Below are positions 1-9,986 of a DNA stretch of 64,000 nt, in pieces. Below the pieces are notes generated by a model. The model saw only the letters and a program-made list of their open reading frames with translations. It searched no databases and had not been told where the DNA came from. How positions within the stretch are numbered: position 1 is the first letter of the stretch; every line of letters begins with the position of its first letter. The DNA comes from Pseudomonadota bacterium (GTDB taxonomy: Bacteria > Pseudomonadota > Gammaproteobacteria > Burkholderiales > REEB80), in assembly GCA_018971485.1 (NCBI GenBank), contig JAGXAQ010000003.1, positions 144,252 through 208,251 on the forward strand. The letters are read 5' to 3'. The translations under genes and the position numbers were made by a program.

Positions 1-169
1 CACCATAAGTAAGAGCAGCTAGAGCAGCTTCAGGCAAACCCGAAACATCATCGTGATCAGTAAGCGCAAGAACCTTGACCCCACTTCCTGCGGCAAGCTT
101 AATCAATTCAGTTGGGGACAAAAGACCATCTGAAGCTGTCGAATGGCTATGTAAATCAATAGAAATCAT
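1..169 (-). CDS. PHP-domain phosphoesterase, N-terminal part (runs off left edge)
   Basis: Only the first 56 codons lie in the window, reading leftward from an ATG at 169. The N-terminus MISIDLHSHSTASDG followed by ALTDHDDVSG is the classic PHP fold signature, in which HSHS and the D-H-D residues bind metal. The family includes 3',5'-nucleoside bisphosphate phosphatase / RNase AM (TrpH/YciV), which removes 5' nucleotides during RNA maturation. It is divergent from yciB with about 190 bp between starts. The exact subfamily cannot be fixed from the fragment. Confidence 0.85.
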   Translation of the reverse strand, partial: MISIDLHSHSTASDGLLSPTELIKLAAGSGVKVLALTDHDDVSGLPEAALAALTYG

Positions 170-359
170 GTCCTAATTGTACATCATTTCCAGATTTTCA
201 GACTATTTATCAGGGCAGATATCAAAAGAGCACAAAAAGAATCAAATAACATTGAACAATAAACAAGTTCGTTGCACAATAACAAATTAAGAAGGCCATT
301 CAAACTTGGTTATCTTGGCAACGGTAAGTGACTCATTTCATGAAGCAGAGCATCAATCA

Positions 360-893
360 ATGAAACTCCTGTTTGATTTATTTCCCATTATTCTATTTTT
401 CCTGGCCTACAAATTTAGCGGGATTTATGTTGCTACAACGGTAGCAATCTTGACCACTATCTTGCAAATTATTTATATGTACGTTCGGTATCGAAAAATT
501 GAAGTAATGCTGTGGGTAAGCTTGTTTCTAGTAACTGTTTTTGGTGGCGCCACCTTAATTTTTCATGACGAAACATTTATTAAGATCAAACCAACAATAC
601 TATATTGGATTATGGGAGGGACACTGGCCCTCTCACAATTCGGATTAAAAAAAAATCTCATGCAAAACCTCATGAAAAAACAACTTGAACTTCCCCAGAT
701 TGCTTGGCAAAAACTCAACCTTAGCTGGTCTATCTTCTTCTTTATTCTCGGGGCAGCCAACTGGTATGTTGCTATTCATTACCCTACCGCGATTTGGGTA
801 GACTTTAAATTATTTGGAACCCTAGGACTTATGGTCCTATTTGTAATTATACAAACAGCAATGCTATCCCGTTATGTGAAGGAACACGAATAA
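360..893 (+). CDS. yciB: Inner membrane protein YciB (intracellular septation protein A family)
   Basis: This predicted protein of 177 residues begins MKLLFDLFPIILFFLAYK, the usual start of YciB/IspZ, and has about five hydrophobic segments over its whole length. YciB is an inner membrane protein linked to cell envelope integrity and septation, but its biochemical role is unsettled. An in-frame TTG at 306 would add 18 residues with no family counterpart, so the ATG at 360 is preferred. It is followed 2 bp later by yciI and then bolA, probably one transcript. Confidence 0.9.
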   Translation: MKLLFDLFPIILFFLAYKFSGIYVATTVAILTTILQIIYMYVRYRKIEVMLWVSLFLVTVFGGATLIFHDETFIKIKPTILYWIMGGTLALSQFGLKKNLMQNLMKKQLELPQIAWQKLNLSWSIFFFILGAANWYVAIHYPTAIWVDFKLFGTLGLMVLFVIIQTAMLSRYVKEHE

Positions 894-895
894 CT

Positions 896-1180
896 ATGAC
901 GCCATATGCTATTATCTGCGAAGACACTCCCAACAGCCTCGAAAAACGACAAGAAATGCGCCCTTCTCATGTTGCTAGATTGACTGCCCTAAAAGAGCAA
1001 GGCAGACTGCTACTTGCTGGGCCATTTCTCAATGAACAAGATGGGGGGTTCAGTGGAAGCCTTATTATTGGCAAATTCAACTCTTTATCAGACGCAAAAA
1101 CCTGGGCTGAATCAGATCCATTCATGATTTCTGGAGTATACAAACGAGTAACAGTCAAACCTTTCAAACAAACCTTTTGA
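896..1180 (+). CDS. yciI: YciI family protein
   Basis: This 94-residue protein matches the small YciI family: MTPYAIICEDT at the start, a RPSHVARL segment with the conserved histidine, LLLAGPF, and SDPFMISGVY near the end. The fold is ferredoxin-like and the conserved His-Asp pair suggests an enzymatic role, but no reaction is firmly established. It starts 2 bp after yciB and its TGA overlaps the ATG of the bolA-like gene by one base, which implies translational coupling. Confidence 0.9.
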   Translation: MTPYAIICEDTPNSLEKRQEMRPSHVARLTALKEQGRLLLAGPFLNEQDGGFSGSLIIGKFNSLSDAKTWAESDPFMISGVYKRVTVKPFKQTF

Positions 1181-1431
1181 TGATAATTACTGACGAAATC
1201 TACCAGCGTCTTTCAAAGCTTAAGCCTAGTTCTATTAGGCTTGAAGACGAGAGTTCATTACATGCAGGACATCCAGGCTCTCTGAATGGGGGGCATTACA
1301 GACTCTATATTAGCAGCCCACTTTTTAATGGCTTACCAATTCTTGAGCGTCACCGCCTAATTTATGATCTTCTAAAAGACTTAATGAAAGATAAAATTCA
1401 CGCTCTAAGCATAGACGCACAGGCCAACTAA
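1180..1431 (+). CDS. BolA family protein
   Basis: A BolA-like protein of 83 residues. It shows the central region LHAGHPG...GGHYRLYISSPLFNG and the LERHRLIYDLL helix typical of BolA. BolA proteins pair with monothiol glutaredoxins and take part in Fe-S cluster handling or stress regulation. The ATG at 1180 overlaps the yciI stop (TGATG); a TTG one codon upstream is possible but less likely. It is followed by a parvulin-like gene, a grouping known in several proteobacteria. Confidence 0.88.
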   Translation: MIITDEIYQRLSKLKPSSIRLEDESSLHAGHPGSLNGGHYRLYISSPLFNGLPILERHRLIYDLLKDLMKDKIHALSIDAQAN

Positions 1432-1460
1432 CAAATATTTTCAACCAATAAGGAGCATTT

Positions 1461-2294
1461 ATGCCTACTTTAAGAACACGTATTCTCATGATTACAGCAG
1501 CTGGTCTAATGGGATTAGCTGCCTGTCAAGCGAATGCGGCTAGCCCTTCTAATGCTTCTTCTATGGATAAACCGGCTATTATAGTAGACGGCACTCCTAT
1601 CAGCCAAGGCATGGTCGATATGCTAATCCAGGAACACAAAGCACAAGGCCAAAAAATTACACCAAACGTAATCAAAAGCATTCATGATGACTTGATAGCT
1701 AGACAATTGTTGGTCAACGCTGCCTTAAAAGCCAATCTGGATGAAAATCCTGCAGTTGCCAATCAAATTAATATGTCTCGACAGAATGTTCTAATTCACG
1801 CTTATCTGCAAGACTATCTATCAAAGCATCCGCCTACTAATGCCCAGTTACAGAATGAATATGCCCAAATGAAGGCAGCTATCGGAGACAAGAAATACAA
1901 TGTCAGTCATATTCTTGTTCCTACCAAAGCCGAAGCTGATTCAATTATCAAATCCCTTGAGCATGGTGCCAACTTCGCAAAGCTTGCTAAAGAAAAGTCT
2001 AAGGATGCAGGCTCTGCTAAAAGTGGTGGGGAACTAAACTGGATTGTCCCGAGTAGTGTCGTACCTCCATTTGCCCAAGCCATGGTTAAACTTAAAAAGG
2101 GCCAATTCACGCATCAGCCTGTTCACACTCAATACGGCTGGCATATTATCAAGCTAAATAACGTCGAAAAACTCCAGCCACCTCCTTTTGACAAGGTCAA
2201 ACAACAACTGACCCAACGTCTGGAGCAACAAGAAATAGAACAAGCTGTAAGCAACCTAAAAAATAAGGCACACATTCAAGATCCAGCAAGTTAA
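1461..2294 (+). CDS. PpiC-type peptidyl-prolyl isomerase, probable exported lipoprotein
   Basis: The protein has 277 residues. Its N-terminus carries a hydrophobic signal with a lipobox-like LAAC at residues 19-22; ANA-A shortly after could alternatively be a signal peptidase I site. A SurA-like N-terminal region is followed by a parvulin domain (about residues 145-240) with VSHILV, GGELNWI and QYGWHIIKL. Such proteins help fold outer membrane or periplasmic proteins. The spacer AAGGAGCATTT precedes the ATG, a good ribosome binding site. It is the last gene of the yciB group and is followed by a hairpin. Confidence 0.88.
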   Translation: MPTLRTRILMITAAGLMGLAACQANAASPSNASSMDKPAIIVDGTPISQGMVDMLIQEHKAQGQKITPNVIKSIHDDLIARQLLVNAALKANLDENPAVANQINMSRQNVLIHAYLQDYLSKHPPTNAQLQNEYAQMKAAIGDKKYNVSHILVPTKAEADSIIKSLEHGANFAKLAKEKSKDAGSAKSGGELNWIVPSSVVPPFAQAMVKLKKGQFTHQPVHTQYGWHIIKLNNVEKLQPPPFDKVKQQLTQRLEQQEIEQAVSNLKNKAHIQDPAS

Positions 2295-2306
2295 ATTTTA
2301 ACCTGA

Positions 2307-2331
2307 GGGGGTGACAAAATTTGTCACCCCC
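2307..2331 (+). terminator. Hairpin after the parvulin gene
   Basis: GGGGGTGACAAA and TTTGTCACCCCC form 12-base perfectly complementary arms around a single base, 13 bp after the parvulin gene stop; the real loop would be 3-5 nt. The position suits transcription termination or RNA end protection. The following bases (TATAATTGC) are not a clean T-run, so intrinsic termination may be weak. Confidence 0.65.
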
Positions 2332-2358
2332 TATAATTGCTCACCTCAGGATATATAG

Positions 2359-2734
2359 CTATTTAACTACACTCTCGATGCCATTAGGACAAACCTCAGA
2401 CAAAAATCCTGGCCACTGCCCTTCTAACACGCTCAGCAAACAACAATGTTACTGGGCCAGCAAATTTCGGACTGACAATTACTAGATAAAGTGGCACTTC
2501 CCTTACACCTCAGCCTAAGAATCTAATTGATTAAGCATTCCTCCTTCTAAATCCTGAATAACAGAGTGCAGAGGTACCCAGCCAAAACCCATTCCGGCTC
2601 ATATCATGGCGATTTTTGCTTCGCCTGTCATGAATATAATTCTATGGACTGTGCTAAAAATTCCACATCGCTTGGTTGGCAGTTCCAGAATCGCATACTA
2701 CAACCTGAACTTCACGCATCAAAATCTGCATTAA
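2359..2734 (-). pseudogene. Relic of a LysR-type regulator, C-terminal effector domain
   Basis: No intact frame exists here. Translating the minus strand in shifting frames gives pieces that follow the order of a LysR effector domain: EVQVVVCDSG (about 2700), GEAKIAMI then a stop then AGMGFGWVPLHSVIQ (about 2555-2630), LEGGMLNQLD, then after a frame change EVPLYLVIVSPKFAGPV (about 2440-2510). Premature stops and at least two frameshifts mark it as dead. The N-terminal DNA-binding half is missing and the upstream end abuts an IS-like fragment. The assignment is by eye. Confidence 0.5.
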
Positions 2735-2840
2735 GGCTTCGAACTTAAATTCATCTGTGTATCTTGTGCCGCTCATTGACTTCACTCCTCTTTAGTTTCA
2801 ACCTTATCCTCTGTCTACTAAAGCGGGTGAAGTCCGGTAT
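2735..2840 (-). mobile_element. Possible IS3-family end with start of orfA
   Basis: On the minus strand an ATG at 2776, preceded by GAGGAG, encodes MSGTRYTDEFKFEA, very like the first residues of IS3-family OrfA transposase subunits (M-x-G-x-RYT-D/E-EFK). The reading then passes into the LysR relic at about 2735, so only a terminal fragment is left. Upstream, GGACTTCACCCG near 2826-2836 could be part of a terminal repeat, and GACTTCAC recurs inverted at 2778-2785. It is too short to assign a specific element. Confidence 0.4.
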
Positions 2841-2915
2841 TACTAAAAAGGGCTGTTCCTTATAGAAGGAATAAAATTATAAATCAAAATGGAGAAAAAA
2901 CTGTCTGTACAATAG

Positions 2916-2948
2916 GATAGATAAAAAAAGCGGCTTTTTTTCCCTATC
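2916..2948 (-). terminator. AT-rich hairpin downstream of purL
   Basis: About 40 bp beyond the purL stop on the minus strand lies an imperfect hairpin: GATAG at 2916-2920 and CTATC at 2944-2948 flank AAAAAAAG and CTTTTTTT arms (2923-2930, 2934-2941). It provides a T-run on either strand and may terminate purL transcription. The stem is mostly A-T pairs. Confidence 0.4.
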
Positions 2949-2987
2949 TCCAGAATAAAATCAGGAATAAAAACACAGGGGGCCTAT

Positions 2988-5900
2988 TTAATTGACCCAG
3001 GCTCGTGCATTCTGAAACATTCTAAGCCAAGGGGAAGTTTCCCCCCAGGCATCTGATTTCCATGAAAACTGCACAGAACGAAACCCTCGTTCAGGGTGAG
3101 GCATAAGTATAGTAAATCGTCCATCCTCACTGGTAAATCCTGTTTCACCTGCAGGTGATCCATTAGGATTGCTTGGATAAAGCATTGTGGGACACAAATT
3201 GCTATCCACATAACGCATGACTAAATAAGGACGTATCATAGAATTATCGTGTACGACACGACCTTCGCCATGCGACACGACTACAGGTAAAATAGAGCCT
3301 TCCATACCATGAAAAAAGATAGACGGGCTTCTTTGAATCTCTACATTAACTAGCCTTGCTTCAAACTGCTCGCTTCGATTTCGTAAAAATTTAGGCCATC
3401 CAATAGCACCAGGAATAATGGGAGCTAAATGACTCATCATCTGACAGCCATTACATACACCTAACGCAAAAGTGTCTGGCCGGTGAAAAAACTTTTCAAA
3501 AATGCTTAAAACATATTCGTTAAATAATATAGAACGAGCCCAGCCTGCCCCTGCTCCCAATACATCCCCATACGAAAAGCCCCCACATGCAACCAGACCG
3601 TGAAAGTTATCGAATACAACACGCTTAGATAGGATATCACTCATATGAACATCAACAGCTGTAAAACCTGCTGCATCAAAAGCTGCAGCCATTTCAACAT
3701 GGCCATTTACACCCTGTTCACGCAAGATGGCAATTAAAGGACGGGCTCCAAGGGAAAGGTAAGGCGTACTAATATCTCGCTCAGAATCAAAGGTAAGGAT
3801 AGACTGAAGTCCTTTATTTTGTTCATCTAGCAACAACTGGTAGGCTTCTGCTGCACATTCTGGATTGTCTCTCAGTGATTGCATCTTAAAGGACAGTTTT
3901 GACCATGAACGCACCAAGTTTATACGGGCCTGGTTCAGTACTTCATCACCTTGATGGCGTATTATCAACCGATCATCATGATTCAATGTTCCAATTGGAT
4001 ACGAAATATTCTGAATGCCATAATTCACTAAAATAGCTTCAATCAACTCTACATCTTTCGATCGGACTTGTATCACAGCACCAGCTTCTTCTGAAAACAG
4101 CGCACCTAATACCTCATTTGAGCTCAAATCAACTGTAACTCCAAGATGGGAAGCAAACATCATTTCACATAATGTCACAATCATTCCACCATCAGAACGA
4201 TCGTGATACGCCAACAGTAGATTTTGTCGATTCATGGCCTGAATAGCATTAAAATAAGATATAACCCGTTTTGGATCTTCAATATCTGGCGAATCATCAC
4301 CTAACTGATTATAGACTTGGGTAATCGCTGAACCACCCAAACGATTACGGCCTTCTCCCAAATCAATCAAATAAAGAAGCGTTTGATCATCATCTAAGAG
4401 TTGGGGGGTCAAAGTGCAACGAATATCTACAACTGGTGCAAAAGCAGAAACTATCAGTGATAGGGGTGAAACAACCGCTTTTTCTCCATAGCGATCCGAC
4501 CATACCGTCTTCATGGACAAGGAATCCTTGCCTACTGGGATAGATAAGCCAAGAGCCGGACAAAACTCCATACCTAATGCTTGAACCGTATCGTATAAAA
4601 CAGCATCTTCTCCCTCAAAGCCACTCGCTGCCATCCAATTAGCCGACAACTTAATCTGGCCCAAAGATTCTATCGAAGCTGCAGCAATATTGGTAATAGC
4701 TTCTGCTACTGCCATACGCCCTGATGCAGGGCCATTTATCAATGCAATTGGAGCGCGCTCACCCATAGCCATAGCTTCACCCGAAAAACTTCTAAATCCA
4801 GCCACTGTAACAGCAACATCTGAAACAGGTATTTGCCATGGCCCAACCATTTGATCGCGGTGTGTTAATCCCCCTACCGTCCTATCTCCGATAGTAATTA
4901 AAAAACTCTTATCAGATACTACTGGTAGCTCCAAAACGCGAAACAATGCCTCCTTCAACTGAATGTCAGCAAAATTCAATGGTGGAACAGACTGACTTTT
5001 ATGACTTACCTTACGCACCAAAGCAGGAGGTTTACCAAATATGACGGACAAATCCAGATCAACAGGTAAATTATTAAACAATGAATCATGAACTGTTAAA
5101 TGAGATGACTCAACAACCTCGCCAATAACTGAAAAAGGACATCTTTCTCTAGAACAAATATCTGAAAACAGACCCAAATCTGCAGGGGAAATAGCTAAAA
5201 CATATCGTTCCTGTGCTTCGTTGCACCAGATCTGTAATGGGCTCATCCCTAAATCTTCATTATGAATAGCCCGCAGATTTAAATGGGCGCCCTTTTTAGC
5301 ATCCTGGACTAATTCAGGAAATGCATTCGATAAACCACCTGCACCTACATCATGAATTGACAATATAGGGTTTTTATCAAGCATAAGTGAACAGTGATCA
5401 ATCACTTCTTGGGCACGTCTTTGCATTTCAGCATTAGCTCGTTGAACTGAATCGAAATCCAAGTCCAAAGAGTTAATCCCTGTTGTCATGGATGAGGCTG
5501 CGCCACCTCCAACGCCTATCAACATTGCTGGCCCACCAAGCTGAATCAAAAGACTTCCTTCTGGAAGATTAGACTTGAATGCAGATTTGGCAGAAACCAT
5601 GCCCATACCACCAGCAATCATAATAGGTTTATGATAACCCCATCTAATACCCTGCACAGTCTCTTCAAATGTACGAAAATAACCGCCAATTATAGGCCGG
5701 CCAAATTCATTGTTATAAGCAGCGCCACCAATTGGAGCATCAAGCATAATTTCAAGAGCAGAAGAAATTCTATTCGGGCCTTCATAAGAAGTATTCTCCC
5801 AAGGTTTAAGCTCCCCTGGCAGGCACAGATTAGAAACGCTAAAACCTGTCAATCCTGCTTTTGGCTTGGCACCCCGCCCGGTTGCACCTTCATCCCGAAT

Positions 5901-6839
5901 TTCACCTCCAGCACCTGTTGCAGCCCCCGGAAATGGAGAAATAGCTGTCGGATGATTATGCGTCTCAACTTTCATAAGAATATGCATCTCATCTTGCACA
6001 TAGCCATATGCTCCAGATATTGAAGCTGGTGAAAACCTAGCTATTTTATGTCCCCGCATAATCGCCGCATTATCAGCATATGCTACTACTGTTCCATCTG
6101 GATGAGCTTGGTGAGTATTTCGAATCATTGAAAACAAGGAATACTCTCGCGGCTGTCCATCTATAATCCAGTTCGCATTAAATATTTTATGACGACAATG
6201 TTCTGAATTGGCCTGTGCAAACATCATGAGCTCAACATCAGTAGGATTACGTTTAAGCCTGGTAAACACATCATGCAAATAATCAATTTCATCAAGTGAT
6301 AAAGCTAAACCTAGACTAAAATTCGCGCGTTCAAGTGTTTCTTTGCCACTTTCTAAACAGTCAATATAAGTTAAAGGTTGCGGAGATATGTGAGAAAACA
6401 AAACAGCAGCAGCAGCAAATTCTTCAAAAACAAACTCTGTCATTCGATCATGGATAAGAGAAAAAACTAATCCGCACGCTGACTTATCAAAGTTTCCCTC
6501 AAGATAATACCCCCTGGCACGCTCTATTCGTTTAACTTCATGAATGCCACAATGATGTAAAATATCAGTCGCTTTTGATGACCAAGATGAAATAGTGCCA
6601 GGGCGTGGCGTTACCAAAAAGAAAAACCCGGGTGGGTTACACGAAGAATCAGAACTACAATCCCCGAGTATTTCTTTAATCTTGCCCATAACAATAGGCT
6701 CAAGAGGTTTTTCTGATTCCAAGAAATAAAAATAATTAGCCTGGACAGATAAAAGCCCTGGAATAAGTTCTCTTGCAGTCGATAAAAATTTTTCAGCTCT
6801 AAATGGGGAAAAAACATTACCTGCGCGTATAAATTGCAT
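2988..6839 (-). CDS. purL: Phosphoribosylformylglycinamidine synthase (FGAM synthetase)
   Basis: PurL catalyses the ATP- and glutamine-dependent conversion of FGAR to FGAM in purine synthesis. The 1283 residues match the large single-chain PurL of proteobacteria: an N-terminal PurS-like part, two AIRS-type synthetase halves ([19 protein letters not shown] near residue 290, [26 protein letters not shown]), and a C-terminal class I glutamine amidotransferase with the nucleophile in GVCNGCQ and the His-Glu pair in MPHPERGFR. The start [14 protein letters not shown] fits the family. It appears to be a single-gene unit. Confidence 0.97.
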   Translation of the reverse strand: MQFIRAGNVFSPFRAEKFLSTARELIPGLLSVQANYFYFLESEKPLEPIVMGKIKEILGDCSSDSSCNPPGFFFLVTPRPGTISSWSSKATDILHHCGIHEVKRIERARGYYLEGNFDKSACGLVFSLIHDRMTEFVFEEFAAAAVLFSHISPQPLTYIDCLESGKETLERANFSLGLALSLDEIDYLHDVFTRLKRNPTDVELMMFAQANSEHCRHKIFNANWIIDGQPREYSLFSMIRNTHQAHPDGTVVAYADNAAIMRGHKIARFSPASISGAYGYVQDEMHILMKVETHNHPTAISPFPGAATGAGGEIRDEGATGRGAKPKAGLTGFSVSNLCLPGELKPWENTSYEGPNRISSALEIMLDAPIGGAAYNNEFGRPIIGGYFRTFEETVQGIRWGYHKPIMIAGGMGMVSAKSAFKSNLPEGSLLIQLGGPAMLIGVGGGAASSMTTGINSLDLDFDSVQRANAEMQRRAQEVIDHCSLMLDKNPILSIHDVGAGGLSNAFPELVQDAKKGAHLNLRAIHNEDLGMSPLQIWCNEAQERYVLAISPADLGLFSDICSRERCPFSVIGEVVESSHLTVHDSLFNNLPVDLDLSVIFGKPPALVRKVSHKSQSVPPLNFADIQLKEALFRVLELPVVSDKSFLITIGDRTVGGLTHRDQMVGPWQIPVSDVAVTVAGFRSFSGEAMAMGERAPIALINGPASGRMAVAEAITNIAAASIESLGQIKLSANWMAASGFEGEDAVLYDTVQALGMEFCPALGLSIPVGKDSLSMKTVWSDRYGEKAVVSPLSLIVSAFAPVVDIRCTLTPQLLDDDQTLLYLIDLGEGRNRLGGSAITQVYNQLGDDSPDIEDPKRVISYFNAIQAMNRQNLLLAYHDRSDGGMIVTLCEMMFASHLGVTVDLSSNEVLGALFSEEAGAVIQVRSKDVELIEAILVNYGIQNISYPIGTLNHDDRLIIRHQGDEVLNQARINLVRSWSKLSFKMQSLRDNPECAAEAYQLLLDEQNKGLQSILTFDSERDISTPYLSLGARPLIAILREQGVNGHVEMAAAFDAAGFTAVDVHMSDILSKRVVFDNFHGLVACGGFSYGDVLGAGAGWARSILFNEYVLSIFEKFFHRPDTFALGVCNGCQMMSHLAPIIPGAIGWPKFLRNRSEQFEARLVNVEIQRSPSIFFHGMEGSILPVVVSHGEGRVVHDNSMIRPYLVMRYVDSNLCPTMLYPSNPNGSPAGETGFTSEDGRFTILMPHPERGFRSVQFSWKSDAWGETSPWLRMFQNARAWVN

Positions 6840-7096
6840 AAATGGTTATCTTTAGTTCAAAATAATATGTGGGTATTTTAACAGAAAGGAAGATGCATCA
6901 GACATCTATAAAAGAATCTAAAAACATCTGTAATAGAATTGTTCAAATGAAAAAAATCATGCAATATAAACAATATTACTTGCGAAGCATAATTATTATC
7001 GGCAGAATGTGTTGGCACTGACTTCAGTTAATAATAAATCTAATTGATTTGTGTACAAAATGCAGTACATATTATAAGAAAATTGTCGGGACATTC

Positions 7097-9268
7097 ATGT
7101 CTTTCAACAAGGAAATACTTGCAGAGCTATCCACTTCCGATCCGCTTCAAGCGCCTTCTATTCTCCTCGTTGATAACGATCCGCATCAACTCTACACCCT
7201 AAAATCTCTTTTAATGCTACAAGGTTATACAGCACATACCGCAACTGACTGTTGTTCTGGTGCTCAAATGCTAAAACAGCATAAATACAACCTCATCATT
7301 TTAGATCTTAACCAGGCCGAGCAAGAACATGAAAATATCTGGGAAGATTATAGAACCTGCAGTAAAAATTGCCCGATTCTAGTTTCATCGCGTATTACTT
7401 CAATTGAATCTGCCATATTTGCACTTCGAAGAGGTGCTTATGATTTCATTAGTAAACCCTACGAACCGGAACTGCTTATCAAAAGAGTTGCAAATGCCCT
7501 AAATTACCAACGTATCCGGACACAAGTCAACCTGGCTAATCAGCAAGCAATCCAATCCCGCACATGGCTTAAACTGTTTGTTGAAGATAGCCCGGATTTA
7601 CTTTTCACACTCGACATGGCTGGTGCCCTACGCTTCCTTAATGCCAAAATGCTTGATTACCTTGGTTTATCTAACCAAGATCTAACCTCATTACCTTTTC
7701 GAGATTTTCTTGCCGAAACTGATCGATCTAAATTTGATAAAATCCTTGTTGAATTTTTTAATAACCCAGAAGAGCCTATAAATTTAAAAGTAAATTTAAA
7801 CCAGGAAGTTACTCGTTCTACTTCATTGTTTATAAAATTACTCGCACTCGATGGAAAAGGTGAGAAAAGCGAAATTTACTGCATAGCTCAAAACATTGAA
7901 GCTCCTGACCAGTCAAAACAACGGCCCTATTTCAAATTACCGCACAGTTTTTTAACTGATTTACCTAGACGATCTGAATTTGAAGAAGAACTTTCTCGGC
8001 AAATTCGACTATCCAACCACTCCGGAAGAAGCTTTGCCGTACTCATATTAGATATTGATCAATTTCAGATTCTTAATGACACTCTTGGTGAATCAAACGG
8101 GGAAAAACTTCTTATTGAGATTGCTACCCGAATCAAAAAATGCCTTCCCCGCGATAGCTTTCTAGCTCATATGGGTAGTGACCAATTTGCCATTTTGTTA
8201 TCAAACACAGAAAATGAAGAAGAACTTACAAGTCTTGCTGGAACACTGCTTAACCTTGTAAAAATTCCTTTTTTAATCGAAGAACAAGAAATATTTTGCC
8301 GAATCAGCTTAGGCATTACCCGTTGGCCCAAGGATGGAGAAACCCACGACCTATTAATAAAAAATACAATACTTGCCATGCGTCTGGCTAAGGAAAAAAA
8401 TAGTGTTAAATATCAATTTTATACCCCATCTATTCAGAACTATCTAACTGATCGTCTCACGCTTGAAAATAACCTTCGCAAAGCAATTGAGCGCCAGGAA
8501 TTCATATTATATTTTCAACCTCAAGTAGATATAAGCAGCGGTTCTATCACAGGAGTCGAAACACTAGTCAGATGGCAACACCCAGAACGACAGATGATCT
8601 ATCCTCATCAGTTTATTCCTGTTGCAGAAGAAACCGGATTAATTGTTCCTCTAGGGAAATGGATATTAAATGAAGCCTGCAAACAACTTCGTATCTGGCA
8701 TGATCTAGGTTTCAATGAACTAACGCTAGCCGTTAATCTTTCAGCACAGCAAATTGAACAGCCTGATTTTGTGGAAATGATCATGAAAACTATAGATAAC
8801 AATAATCTTAGCTATCATCATCTTGAACTTGAGATAACCGAAACTGATATCATGATCGATATTGAAAACAATATTCAAAAATTAAAACTACTAAATGGTT
8901 CAGGAATTAAAATATCATTAGATGATTTCGGGATTGGATATTCAAGCTTAAACTATTTACGCAAGCTTCCTATTAACACTCTCAAAATAGACAAAACCTT
9001 CGTTGATGATATTGATAGAGGTGGCGAACACGCAAGCATTGTTACTGCCGTCATAGGCATGGCCCATGGGTTAAACTTAAACCTAATTGCTGAAGGGGTA
9101 GAAAGTCAAAATCAACTAAACTTTTTACGTACATTGCGTTGTGATGGCATGCAAGGTTATCTTTTTAGCCGTCCAATCCCTGCCGCAGAAATAACGGAAT
9201 TGTTGAACTGGAGCCGAACATGTCCCCTGCACTTTCTTTTACAGGATCCCTTTGAAGCTCAACTTTAA
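7097..9268 (+). CDS. Response regulator with PAS, degenerate GGDEF and EAL domains (c-di-GMP phosphodiesterase)
   Basis: Domain order, numbered from the ATG at 7097 (723 residues): receiver domain (about 20-135) with DND acid pocket, likely phospho-acceptor D70 and K120; PAS (about 155-255); GGDEF-like (about 285-440); EAL (about 450-705). The GGDEF signature reads GSDQF, losing the catalytic Glu, so cyclase activity is unlikely. The EAL domain keeps its catalytic set: E in ETLVRW, LEITET, DDFGIGYSSL, LKIDKTF, IAEGVES and QGYLFSRP, so c-di-GMP hydrolysis is predicted. No partner histidine kinase is adjacent. A TTG at 7049 is an alternative start. Confidence 0.9.
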   Translation: MSFNKEILAELSTSDPLQAPSILLVDNDPHQLYTLKSLLMLQGYTAHTATDCCSGAQMLKQHKYNLIILDLNQAEQEHENIWEDYRTCSKNCPILVSSRITSIESAIFALRRGAYDFISKPYEPELLIKRVANALNYQRIRTQVNLANQQAIQSRTWLKLFVEDSPDLLFTLDMAGALRFLNAKMLDYLGLSNQDLTSLPFRDFLAETDRSKFDKILVEFFNNPEEPINLKVNLNQEVTRSTSLFIKLLALDGKGEKSEIYCIAQNIEAPDQSKQRPYFKLPHSFLTDLPRRSEFEEELSRQIRLSNHSGRSFAVLILDIDQFQILNDTLGESNGEKLLIEIATRIKKCLPRDSFLAHMGSDQFAILLSNTENEEELTSLAGTLLNLVKIPFLIEEQEIFCRISLGITRWPKDGETHDLLIKNTILAMRLAKEKNSVKYQFYTPSIQNYLTDRLTLENNLRKAIERQEFILYFQPQVDISSGSITGVETLVRWQHPERQMIYPHQFIPVAEETGLIVPLGKWILNEACKQLRIWHDLGFNELTLAVNLSAQQIEQPDFVEMIMKTIDNNNLSYHHLELEITETDIMIDIENNIQKLKLLNGSGIKISLDDFGIGYSSLNYLRKLPINTLKIDKTFVDDIDRGGEHASIVTAVIGMAHGLNLNLIAEGVESQNQLNFLRTLRCDGMQGYLFSRPIPAAEITELLNWSRTCPLHFLLQDPFEAQL

Positions 9269-9269
9269 G

Positions 9270-9734
9270 CTATTCCTTTACCTTGCCCAAATTCCATTTA
9301 TCAAAAGCTGTATCATCTTTTTTATTAGCCTCAACCCAAATATTACCACGTGATGTTTTTTCTTTTTTCCAGAATGGGGCTTGAGTTTTAAGGTAATCCA
9401 TAATAAATTCGCAAGCTTGAAACGATTGGCTACGATGAGATCCAACTGTAACAACCAACACAATCCTCTCACCTAAAGCCAAATACCCAAACCGATGAAT
9501 AATAGTCAAATCAAAAATATCAAAACGATGCAACGCTTCTTTACCAATATTAGTTAATGCCTTCTGGGTCATTTCTGCATAATGTTCAAGCTCCAGGCCT
9601 ATAATAGGCGCTTCAAAATCATCACGAACAAGCCCTACAAAACTAGTTACTGCTCCTATCCTGGTTTGCTTTTTACATAACGCATCTATTTCAAGCCCAA
9701 CATCAAAATCATCCTCTTGAACACTAATACGCAT
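9270..9734 (-). CDS. moaE: Molybdopterin synthase catalytic subunit
   Basis: MoaE, with MoaD, inserts two sulfurs into precursor Z (cPMP) to make molybdopterin. The 154 residues carry the MoaE hallmarks: FVGLVRD, LELEHYAEMTQKAL, IIHRFGYLALGE, VTVGSHRSQSF, and the active-site lysine region APFWKKEKTSRGNIWVEA. It directly follows moaD with no gap and ends 2 bp from the convergent EAL gene. The order mobB-moaD-moaE indicates one Moco operon. Confidence 0.96.
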   Translation of the reverse strand: MRISVQEDDFDVGLEIDALCKKQTRIGAVTSFVGLVRDDFEAPIIGLELEHYAEMTQKALTNIGKEALHRFDIFDLTIIHRFGYLALGERIVLVVTVGSHRSQSFQACEFIMDYLKTQAPFWKKEKTSRGNIWVEANKKDDTAFDKWNLGKVKE

Positions 9735-9986
9735 TTAACCTCCTGTGACGGGGGGAAACAAGGCTATTTCATCTCCATCATGAATCTTATCCACGTCTGT
9801 AGCCATTTCTTGATTTATTGCTGCACGAACTACTTTATCTGATGCCAGTTCACAAGACCAGACTTCCCCACGATGAGCTAACCACTCTTTCAAATCAGCC
9901 ACTGTTTCTAATGGAACCCCTGAAATTTCTTCAGAAGCAATTCCAAATATTTCTCTTAATCTCGCAAAATAAAGTACCTTAAGCAT
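9735..9986 (-). CDS. moaD: Molybdopterin synthase small (sulfur carrier) subunit
   Basis: A ubiquitin-like sulfur carrier of 83 residues. It begins MLKVLYFARLREIFG and ends in FPPVTGG; the C-terminal Gly-Gly is the site of adenylation and thiocarboxylation. The ATG at 9986 gives the normal family length, and its first codons overlap the end of mobB by 8 bp, consistent with coupled translation. Longer in-frame starts would extend into mobB without family support. The partner moaE is immediately downstream. Confidence 0.95.
   Translation of the reverse strand: MLKVLYFARLREIFGIASEEISGVPLETVADLKEWLAHRGEVWSCELASDKVVRAAINQEMATDVDKIHDGDEIALFPPVTGG

Noticed and set aside
2566..2748. Plus-strand open frame of 60 codons in the 2.3-2.9 kb gap
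   Set aside because: It runs antisense to the LysR and IS relics, lacks a ribosome binding site and has no recognisable motif.
5631..6023. Plus-strand open frame of 130 codons inside purL
   Set aside because: It is a shadow of the highly conserved purL reading frame on the other strand.
6990..7040. Possible sigma-54 promoter (TTGGCACTG) upstream of the EAL gene
   Set aside because: TTGGCAC is present, but the expected GC of the -12 element is missing at the required spacing.
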